DNA of 13,651 nt from Ettlia oleoabundans. Its lineage: Eukaryota; Chlorophyta; Chlorophyceae; Chlamydomonadales. Below the pieces are notes generated by a model. It was not told the DNA's origin and made no database searches. It saw only the letters and a list, made by a program, of their open reading frames with translations. Position numbers and translations under genes: made by a program. This document shows positions 1 through 12,670 of this stretch, one piece after another. The stretch spans positions 1-13,651 of the forward strand of contig JAAMXP010003606.1 of NCBI GenBank assembly GCA_019693395.1, written 5' to 3'. How positions within the stretch are numbered: position 1 is the stretch's first letter; each line of letters starts with the position of its first letter.

Positions 1-294
1 GGGCGCGCGCGGGCGCATGAAGTGCAGGCAATGGCGGCCACATGGAAGGTACAGCAGGCAACAGGGCGGATAGACGGGCTGGAAGGGTTGAAAAGTGCGG
101 CTGGCAGAAAGGCGCAAGTTGGGCGGGTACAGCTGCCTTGGTGGAAGCCCCGAGTTCATGAATATGCAGCACCAGCTGGCAGAGGTCTTGGGAGCAGACG
201 AAGGAAGCAAGTTAGAAGGTATCCCGTCCTTTCTTACACTGCAGGAGCCACCTGTTGCAACAGCGGCAGCAAGCAGCCCGTGGGCTAGTCAAAC

Positions 295-4917
<4,623 letters not shown>

Positions 4918-5149
4918 GATGCGGAACAACAGCTTGAACGGATGTCAGTGACGATCGTTGCAGCAAATAGGAGGCAAGATTCAACGGAGATCAACCCTTC
5001 TGGATGATGTCATATTGCGCGCCAATGCGCACGTGCGCCGAGCTGGCGCGCCAAGTAGCACAAGAGGAACCGCAGCATGCACTGCCCAAGCATGACTGCT
5101 TTCCCACCATACTGATGCTGGCTTTTTATGCTTGTACATACAGATTGAT
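4918..5149 (-). promoter_or_regulatory. MDHAR 5' region, between it and the upstream gene's 3' end
   Basis: This short spacer separates the MDHAR start codon from the 3' end of the next minus-strand gene. It must contain the MDHAR 5' UTR and core promoter, plus the 3' UTR of the upstream gene. An in-frame TGA just upstream of the ATG confirms the start. I see no TATA box at a convincing distance and no minus-sense TGTAA, the usual green-algal polyadenylation signal. The role is inferred from position only. Confidence 0.45.
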
Positions 5150-8100
5150 TTACGATAGATAAACACTGCAATGGCACTTGTGCAGGCAAATCCCCGCAGA
5201 CCCCGGCCTACTCCTGGCAGCAGCGGGTGCCGCTCCAATGATGCTCGCAGCAGGCTGGCTATCCCTCGTAGAACTCTCCCTAATAAAAATCTTATTCCAT
5301 ATACTCCATTTCGTCATCCACCATCTCGAAGGTATCAGGTTCCTCGCTTTCCTGCAGGCTGCCAGTGCCAGCTCTTCGCTGCCCTCCCCACGCTGGATGA
5401 AGGAAGCAAGGCTGCCCGTGCGCCACATGAAACTCTCTAGATCCATGCCATCTGCCTCCAAAAGCTCCCTCATGCGCTGCTGCCGCTGACGGATAGCCTG
5501 TTGTCCTTGGTGCCAGGTGCGGGCTGCCGCCAGCGCAGCTTCCTCACCGCCCTCCCCATCACGAATAAACCTGGCAGTGGCGGTTGCACAGGCGCAGCAT
5601 TCCAGCGGCAGCTCTTCCATTGTCAGCAGCTCAATCATGCGTGCCTTGCGCTGCTCCTGTTCCTGTCGCTGCTGATGCCACACACGCGCTGCCTCCAGGG
5701 CTGCTGCCTCGCAGCCAGTGCCGGCAGCAATGAATCTGCTTACGGTGGGTACGATGTAACGGTATTCCGCCGGAAGCTGCTCTGCCTCAAGCAGCTCCCC
5801 TATGCGCTCCCTGCGCTGCTGCCGAGCCTGCTGAGCAGCCTGCTCTGCATCATAAGCTTCCCTGGCTGCTGCCAGCGCTGCCTCCTCACTCCCCTCACCG
5901 CTGTCAATGAAGGATTGCACTGCCTCCTCACTGTAGGTGAAGCGGGTCGGCACCATCGCCTCTCTCAGCAACTGGCGCATGCGCTCGTTCCGCGCTGTAC
6001 GCGCCAGCGATGCATCCCGAACAGCGCGGCATCCTGCCACCACTTGGTTAGCTGTGCCCTCGCCGCGCAAGATGAACGCCTGCACAGGTATTTCGTTCAA
6101 GTATCTGGACAGGCCTGCCTCCGCATCCAGCAGCACCAGCATAGTGGTTCGGCGCTGCTCCAGTTCCTCGGCCTCCTGCTTGCGCTGCTTGATGGCCGCC
6201 ACCACCGCCTCCAGCGTGTCCTGGCTGCTGCCCGTGATGAAGCTGGATGCTGGATCCCTGTAAATCTCCGCAGCAAGACCTTCCTTAAGAAGCCTGCAGC
6301 CTCGGAACAAGAAACTGCCAAATCAGGCACCGGCCAACCGCCCAGGAGACAACTTATCTTGATTGAGCAGCAACAAAGGGCAGCACACAACCCAAGATGC
6401 CTGCAACAGATAAGGCGCAAGTTGTCCTTGACAGCCAACCCCCATTTGATATCAGCCCCACCTGGTCCTCAGTTGTGCCTCTCGCTCCTTTCGCTCCCGC
6501 TCAGCCGTCAGCTCATTGGCAATGCGAGCCGCAATGGCAGCTGCGTTGCCAGTGCCGCGCTGCATGGGTGGGTGACCAAAAGGGCCATCAGTAAGCAACG
6601 AGCCATGCTCGCTGAAGCTTCCGGGCATTCGATTTAGTTGCATCCTCATATTTCCTGAGAAGAACTGCTGGCAGCTGCCAACAGCAGATCTGTGCCAGCC
6701 AGCCAGCACCCACCTTGATGTATGCCTTGACCTCCTTGCGGTGTTGAGGATTCCAGGCAGAAGGCTCCAGCCCAGCTGCCAGCAGGGCCTCAGCCATTTC
6801 CCCCCTGGGGGCCCAGTTGGTCACAAGGCAAAGGTAAATGTCAGGCAAGGCAACACAGGACATGGTCTTCCTTCTGTGTGTCGCAGGCAGCCAGTTCGCG
6901 TGCTATGCTGGCCCCTACCAACGGCACCTGCAAGCCTGCCTATAAGGCCGACGGCGACACCCACCTCCGCTCCTCCTCCCTGCTGCCCCGCGTCGCTTTG
7001 GCCTTGGCAGCGGTGGCCTGTGCCTTCTGTCGTGCCGCATCCATGCCCTCACGGCAGCCCCACTTCTTGTGAGCCGCCGCTCGGCAGTCCACCTCTTTGT
7101 ACCTGCAAGCTACATGCGACGAACTGTGAGTGAGGAAAGGTCAGGGAGAGGGGGAGGAAAACCTAAGCAAGGCAATGCCAGTTGGAATGCGGAAACCACC
7201 AGAGGGACGAAAGCAAAGTGGGTGCTGACGAGCATGATGTGGGTGCTAACTGTGCGGCTGCACTGTAGTAAAGGCACTCACAGCTTGGCAGGCTGTGCAT
7301 TCCAGAAGAGGCGGTTGCGCCGGGTGGAGAAGGAGAAACTCTGCACCCAGGCGGGAAGGGGAAAGCAGAGTTTGAGCGGAAGGTTAACTTTTGGGTTGTG
7401 TATGTTCCACTGCTTCGCTTCTGTAGGTGTTGCAGGGCCTAGGGCTCGGGCAGCAACTTTTAACATCTGGCGGCACATGCTCCTGCAACTGTTGCTACTA
7501 GAGCCTATGCTGCGATGCACTTGCACGTAAATGATGCCACAAGGCTGTAGTGGATTCAGCAAGCGAGAACCTTTTACGACTGCTCCCTCACCGACAGATC
7601 CTTGTCTGTGAGGCGGTAGTCAGCCTTAGCGGCAGTCTTGGTGATGCTGCGCCATCGGGACGGGTCATCCCGCACTGCTCGTTTCACCACCGCCAGCACT
7701 GCGGGCAGGACGGGAGGAGGAGGGAATGGGAAGGGAGGCAAACAAGCAATCTGGAAGGTTGACGGCAAGCAGGCACAGAGCAGGCTGTGCAACAATTAGG
7801 GGAAAGCCCATTCCAACACACAACTGCTGTGCTGCTGCAGCACAGCAACCTCCTGTGCTGTGCTGTGCTGTGCTATGCTGTGCTGCTGCGCTGTATTGTG
7901 CCGCAGCTCAGCTGCGCAGCGCACCTTCGCTGGCTGGTGTGTTAGCGTTGATGGTGGCGCCTGGTGCTGCGTGCTTGGCGGCCAGCACCCGCCACCATTC
8001 TGCAACCAGCTTGTTGCCTGCACCCAGTGCTATGGCCAGGCTGGCTGCATCCCGAGCAATCAGGGTGATGGTGCGCAGTGAATCTGTCGCCATAAGGCTC

Positions 8101-8848
8101 TCTGCAGCCGGGGAGGGTGACGAGTTGAACAGCATGTAGTAACAGCATTGTGGGTTTGGCGACGTTTTCACGGCAGGCAAAGCAGTCCGCGCTCCGACTG
8201 TTGGATAACTGCAAGCTCTGGCAACGTCCAGCACATGGGCGTCAGAGACCACACCCATGAGGTTGGGACAGGCGTGCAAGGCGGCCAGGAAGGCGGACGA
8301 CAGCATGGGCCGCTTGGCAGCGGTTGCCCGCTGCCGCACGTCGTTGACCCCGCTGGGTGCTGCGGTGTGGCGGGCCTTGTCAGCCCTTCTGGGCCGCGGT
8401 TGCTGTGCCCCCTCTTCTTCCTCTTCCACGCTGCCATTGTCCTTTGTATCTGACCCAGAGATAGCTGCCTAGCTGTCCTCCTCGCTCTTGGCGTCTCTGG
8501 CTGCAGCTGCCGCAGCCTTGCGTGTCGGCGGCTGCCGGCGGCGCTTGGCATGGCGCTCCTGCAGCTTATGGTCTGGTTCAGACTCTGCTGCGCTCTCCTC
8601 CTGCACGCGATCAGCAGCATTGCTGTATGAACAATCGTTGCTGAGCAGGACGGAGGAAGTGCTTTTGAACGGCCAAAGAACCTCTCCAAGCGCGCCTTCT
8701 CCGCTGCGCAGGGCCCAAGGCCAACTGAGTGCGGCAAAGGTGCAAGCCCGCTCGCCTGGTGCTCTTCCTCCGATTCCGCTTGGGCAAAGGTGGCCAGGCG
8801 AGCCGGCTGACGCCGTTCGCGCTTGGATCGCCTCGTTGACGACGCCAT
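5150..8848 (-). CDS. XPA C-terminal-domain-like protein with seven tandem helical repeats (frame-disturbed)
   Basis: Exons in coding order: 8848-7925 (disturbed), 7698-7592, 7340-7282, 7102-6965, 6804-6714, 6559-6462, 6293 to the stop. Internal junctions are GT..AG and phases agree. Three exons form a segment like the XPA/Rad14 C-terminal DNA-binding domain: ITKTAAKADYRLTDKDL, then RRNRLFWNAQPAKLY, then AAAHKKWG and a K/A-rich helix. The XPA zinc finger is not seen. Then follow seven repeats of about 55 residues with R-x2-LL, FIxxGxG and an Ala-rich helix. The 5' exon starts MASSTRRSKRERRQPARL, changes frame between about 8790 and 8620, then has an in-frame TAG at 8469-8471 amid otherwise coding-like K/R/E-rich sequence. 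The 3' end stops at 5150, but a neighbouring frame gives an acidic tail ending at 5292. This could be a nuclear DNA-binding or repair-related protein, a decaying gene, or a live gene with assembly errors. Exact function is not recognised. Confidence 0.65.
5345..6804 (-). repeat. Coding tandem array: seven copies of a ~55-residue FIxxGxG helical repeat
   Basis: In the exon at 6293 the F-I pairs fall at steps of 55, 55, 59, 55 and 56 residues. One earlier copy (YIKRGTG) is split over the exons at 6804-6714 and 6559-6462, about 53 residues before. Each copy reads roughly R-M-x2-LL, a variable 15-20 residues, FIxxGxGxxExAxxAAR, then a Gln/Arg/Glu-rich linker helix. The last four copies are most alike, which suggests recent duplication towards the 3' end. 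The fold is predicted all-helical, with charged helices that could form coiled coil. I know no named domain that fits with certainty. Confidence 0.85.
7825..7883. repeat. TGTGC pentanucleotide array and adjacent hairpin
   Basis: Six TGTGC units (one reads TATGC) occupy 7854-7883. Just before them, 7825-7847 is an almost perfect inverted repeat, TGCTGTG...CACAGCA. Both lie in the intron 7699-7924 of the XPA-like gene, close to the donor. They look like simple-sequence expansion, and no regulatory role can be claimed. Confidence 0.75.
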
Positions 8849-9860
8849 GTGTATCAGAGCTCAGGAGTAACGCTGGACGTAGGACTGTTCATGCGCTACC
8901 AACCACTCATGGTCGTGTCCCTGGCCCTTTCTTCCTGAATTGGATGCCCGATCGGCACTCCTGCGCCACAGCACCATTCACCCCTGTGTTGACTCTACCC
9001 TTTGACATTAAATGAACCTTTACAGGTCATGAACCTGTGGTATTGCCTGGCTTACATAACCCACCACTGCGGCGGGGCGGTGTGGCGTGGCGTTGTTTGC
9101 CAGCACCCATGCGGTTGAAGCGCCCTACCATCAATCCTACCGGCTGCTAATATGCAGCATCTCAACGAGCAACGTGATGGTCAATCTTTGCCCCTTTGTT
9201 GCGAAAAAGAACACCAAGCGGGGTCAGCCTCAGTTCTTTGAGAAGTTACAGCAAAGCAGCAACAGCGGGTAGCAAACCACCCAGCACCACCCAGCACCAG
9301 ACGCCAAATCTGGCACCGCCCATGCGGAATGTTGTGGCGGCGCTGCTGCCAACCACAGCGCCACTGCCGCTGACATCTGGCCGACCACAGGTGTCAGGTG
9401 CGCTCCGCACCACGGCTGCCATTGCGCGCCACAGCGGCTGGGACTCTGTGCAGGTGCAGGCGCCTCCCCGCCGCTCCTGGCTCCATTCCCTGCAACATGG
9501 CACGGGCGTGCGCGGCATGGGAGTGCGTGAGGCATGGGTGTGGTAGGCGCCGGAGTAGCCGGGCATGCAGCAGAGGTGCATATACAGCATCCATGCGGCA
9601 CGTATGTAGCACCTGCTCGCTCCCAAAAGCACAAACATATGGTGTGTGCACACAAACGCATGGGAGTCGGTAGCTGGGCATGGCATGCCAGAGGCGAGGC
9701 AGCGGCGTCAGTGAAAGGCAGAGAGGCAGACAGGCAGGGACCGCAGCGCGGTATGGGGGAGCTCTTTGCAAGAGTCAACCGAATGAGGGCGTGCGGTGTT
9801 CTCAACAATGCCGCTGTTGGGCTGGTGGCATCCTCAACAATGCTGGGCGGGGGCGGGCAT
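8849..9860. other. Intergenic region between the XPA-like gene and DNase II
   Basis: About 1 kb lies between two minus-strand genes. It should contain the DNase II 3' UTR (9860 downwards) and the promoter and 5' UTR of the XPA-like gene (upstream of 8848). Open frames here, such as the minus-strand one at 9230-9874, lack family motifs and look like chance frames. There is a small CCCAGCACCA duplication near 9280-9300. I see no RNA gene, no transposon and no third gene. Confidence 0.5.
9246..9250 (-). terminator. Candidate TGTAA polyadenylation signal for DNase II
   Basis: On the minus strand this reads TGTAA, the usual chlorophyte polyadenylation signal. It sits about 610 bases past the DNase II stop, a 3' UTR length normal for green algae. 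Other TTACA pentamers at 9019-9023 and 9052-9056 are equally short matches, so the choice rests on distance alone. Confidence 0.25.
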
Positions 9861-12494
9861 TTATAGCGCAGCACCCCGCCGCCACCTGTAGGTCACTAGA
9901 AACGGCTCACTCACTGGTAGATAGCACGAAAGCTGGCCAGAACAGAGGGGTAGCACCCACCTGTTGTTGTCGCAGAAGCAGACCCAGGGTGCCTTAGGCA
10001 CCTTCAGGCCGCCAAAGGGTCCGCTGCTGCTGCCACTAATGCCGCCACTGCTGCTGTACTTGCCGTCATTGCTGCTGCTTCCTCCGCTGCTCTGCTTGCT
10101 GCTCTCAGTGCTGCCGCTGTGCTCCGGAAGTGGGAGTGCCAGTCCCCACTTGGAGTGATCATCGCATGACCTCCAGGCACTTACTGGCGGCAGATGGGGC
10201 GGCGGGTCAGATGAGCCCCGCCACCACTGCACTGTGCCACGCCACCACCCGATTGCTGCTGCTACGAGAGCTTGTGCTGGGTTTAGCAGTGACAGTAGCA
10301 TGCCAGCTGTAAGCCCTGCTGGCACTGCCACCTCAGCTGCTGATCCGACTGGTACCGCCACGCCAGCTGCTGATCCGACTGGTACCGCCACGCCAGCTGG
10401 CAGCCCTGCTGACACTGCCACGCCAGCTGCTGATCCAGCTGACACCGCTACCTCAGCTGGCAGCCCTGCTGGCACTGCCAGCTCAGCGACGTTCACCGAA
10501 TCCCAGTCCCCAGGCGCAATGCCGCAGCTGGCGTTCATGCTCTGTCGAGGGTCGTAGCGGCAGCTGTCAGGACCAAAAGCGCCAAACAGGGTGCGCCAGG
10601 TTTGCAAAGCCATGGAGGCCTGGAGCCCTGGCACAACCAGGTCTTCATATATCCAGGCTTCGGCAGGGCTGCCGCGGTTGGCCTTGGCAAAGGCGGTCCA
10701 TGAGGCGCTGCCGCCGCTGCCGCTGCCGCAGTCGCCGTCCCTGCTGCTGTTGCTGGAGCCGTTGCTCCTGCTCCTGCTGTCGCCACCGCTGCTACCGCTG
10801 CGGCTGGCACTGCTGCCGCTGCTGCCGACGTCAAGGGTGTCAAATGTGATGCTGGATGGCGCCCCAGGTGCAGCCGAGGGGTCGGAAGCGGCTGCCAGCA
10901 CTTGGCTGAGAACAGGGTAGGTGCTTGCCAGCTCAACAGGGACAGTAATCTGCGGCAGCAGCTGGAGGCAGGTGTAAACCTTGCGTGGGCTGTGTATGTC
11001 TGCTGCAGGAAAGCGGGGCATGGGGGACACATCTGCAACCTGCATCATCCACAAGCATCCAGCGCTGGCGTTGGCTAGCTGCCGGCGATTCCCATATCAA
11101 GCCTCTACCAGCGTGCAGCACGCTGCCTGCTTAGCATTCCCTTTCCTGGCAAAAGTGTGCTGTGGTTTGCAGTAGGCTCTGTAAAAAGCACTCCCTTGCC
11201 TGATAGAAATAAGGTTTGAACTTGGACAGCAGCGCAGCCACGGGGCCGTCCAATGTTGATGCACTGAGCGACAGGCAGAGCAGGTGCTGCCCTAGGCACG
11301 TCTCTGGCAAGGGGACGAAGCCCCAGTATGGGCTGGAGGTGCGGTTTGGCCATACGGGGATGCTGTGGCGCAGCCAGATGGCGGCGGTGTGGTTGAAGTG
11401 TAGCAGGCCCTTGGCGTGGGCCCAGGGAAGGTAGGTGCTGCGGGCAGGGGTCGAGAAGGGAACCGCAATGGCGGCAACACCCGAGCAGGGAACATCGCTC
11501 GGAGGCAAGAGTTAATTCCATTTGAGGCGATGCTGTTGCTTACTGAAATCACTCTTTAGGTTTCAGTTTGAAAGGCTCATGCCAGTGCCAAGTGAACCGC
11601 AGGCAAGAAAGGCCACGCGCGACGAGGCAGTAGTGCAGTGGGCAGCCAGAAGCCGGCAGGGCAGCCACCACTGCAAAAATGCTGCTTCAGCAAACTTCAC
11701 TTACGTGTAATTGTAATGGTAGTACGGAGGCTGATCCTTTCACAGCAACCGGGGCAGCAAGCATGGCAGAGCTCGGAAAAGAAATAACTTCACTCACGTG
11801 TACTTGTAACGATAATATGGCGGCTGGTCGTTATACAGAGCCTGGCCGGTGCCCTCAGCTGTGAGCTGTGCCAGCGTGCGCTGCAGGGCGCCGTCGTACC
11901 TAGGGTGGGTGGCAGCGTGGGGAGCAGGGAGGGGGGCAGGGTGGGTTTTGATCTGAAGAGCTTCTCAGCTTTTGACCGTGCCGCAAGGGAGTGGGAAATA
12001 GCTTGGGTGAAGCACATGCGTGATAAATGCATCATGCTTGCTTCACTTAGGGAGCAACACCGCAGCATTCAGGTACAGGACACCAGCAATCAAGTGTGTG
12101 CAGTGCATTCATCAGTGCCGCACCTGTCAAGGCTTTCCAGCCGCCAGGCGGGGGTGCCACCGCCGCGGCTCTGCCGCCCCGCCATAATTGCATCCATGTA
12201 CAGCGTCACATTGCCCCGCTGCCAGGGGCCGCCCTTGCAGTTGCCTGGCGTCTTGTACTGGACCCACCAGTCCACTGGCTGTCCCATGCTGTCGAGGCAC
12301 ACGGCTGAGGGTGGGGCCGGCGGCGGCGCCTTTGCAGCAGTGCCGCTGGACGCAAGTCCAGGGCTTGCTTGGGAGGGTTGGAGCGCAGCCGCACCTTGAG
12401 TAGAGATAAAAATGGTCAACGAGAACGCCAACAGCCGCTCTAATGCTGTGGCGGAGGTGGAGAGTTTTGATTGAGTGGTTCCACGCCTCACCAT
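9861..12494 (-). CDS. Deoxyribonuclease II (acid DNase), secreted/lysosomal type
   Basis: An acid endonuclease that cleaves DNA without metal ions; it acts in lysosome/vacuole or outside the cell. Exons in coding order: 12494-12124, 11899-11798, 11437-11200, 10979-9961, 9885-9861, about 584 residues against about 360 in animals. The ATG at 12494 gives a signal peptide (MVRRG..., hydrophobic LLAFSLTIFIS, likely cleavage after QGAAA). Family motifs in order: CLDSMGQPVDWWVQYK, ALYNDQPP, the first catalytic His in WLRHSIPVWP (His182), CLGQHLLCLSLS, ASWTAFAKA, the second catalytic His in DDHSKWGLAL (His512), then APWVCFCDNNR. The extra length is Ser/Gly-rich linkers and a ten-residue Ala/Val repeat placed between conserved blocks. 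The third exon seems to use a GC donor (CAG|GCAAGG). The last intron (9886-9960, 75 bp) keeps the frame whether spliced or retained. The C-terminus ends soon after DNNR, shorter than in animal enzymes. Family identity is firm; linker coding and the 3' end are less so. Confidence 0.87.
10291..10490 (-). repeat. In-frame 30-bp minisatellite in DNase II, about 6.7 units
   Basis: Units start every 30 bp at 10291, 10321, 10351, 10381, 10411, 10441 and 10471; adjacent units differ at a few positions. Read in the DNase II frame they encode a ten-residue repeat of the type VAVPxGxxAx. The array sits between the conserved NVAELAV segment and the catalytic DDHSKW motif, where animal DNase II has only a short loop. 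It is open throughout, so it may be translated, but an intron covering it is not excluded. Confidence 0.85.
11693..11848 (-). repeat. Duplicated exon end and donor site within a DNase II intron
   Basis: The 3' end of the DNase II exon at 11798-11899 and its donor occupy about 11786-11848. They recur about 93 bp downstream (coding sense) at about 11693-11752, inside the following intron. The copy keeps codons for QPPYYHYNYT against QPPYYRYKYT in the real exon, and a perfect GTAAGT donor after the same AC bases. No AG upstream of the copy restores the frame, so it reads as a decayed partial exon duplication carrying a live-looking donor. The rest of the intron (11438-11692) is unremarkable. Confidence 0.85.
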
Positions 12495-12670
12495 GGCAGG
12501 CCTGGTTTCAACCGCTTGAGCGCGGTTGCAATGTGCACAGTCCCTTTCGGTTGCACACCCAGCGCACCAATGAGGTGTCCTGCTGGCCTCGTACTGCTGG
12601 ATATTCCACATCTTTGTCGCAGCCCTCGGTGTCGCTAGTTCCATCGCGTCTGCATACGTTTTGTGTCAAC
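12495..12670. promoter_or_regulatory. Compact divergent promoter, DNase II / unknown membrane protein
   Basis: The minus-strand DNase II ATG (12494) and the plus-strand ATG (12671) are separated by 176 bp, so both genes must share 5' regulatory sequence. Within it, 12509-12528 is an inverted repeat (CAACCGC, six-base spacer, GCGGTTG) that could be a symmetrical factor site. No TATA box is evident. The DNase II frame stays open upstream to an ATG at 12644, only 26 bp from the opposite start. Confidence 0.55.

Noticed and set aside
4918..4929. Upstream extension of MDHAR starting MFRI
   Set aside because: That start codon is TTG, not ATG; the ATG at 4917 begins the conserved FAD-binding fold and an in-frame TGA lies just upstream.
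5501..6637. Long plus-strand open frame of 378 codons
   Set aside because: Antisense shadow of the repeat-encoding exon. The minus strand shows a regular repeated protein pattern with correct splice sites, and the plus frame does not.
8469..8471. Reassigned TAG codon (glutamine code as in some ulvophyte algae)
   Set aside because: The reconstructed MDHAR and DNase II exons contain no in-frame TAG or TAA before their ends, and a frame change lies close by, so local damage or error is likelier than a variant code.
9230..9874. Minus-strand open frame of about 214 codons in the intergenic region
   Set aside because: Composition is Cys/Pro/Ala random-like, no family motif, and overlapping frames are equally open. 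The idea that its first part is the true DNase II end is kept only as a finding.
11704..11752. Mutually exclusive alternative exon in DNase II
   Set aside because: None of the AG dinucleotides upstream of the copy gives the frame that encodes the similar peptide, so a functional alternative exon is not supported.
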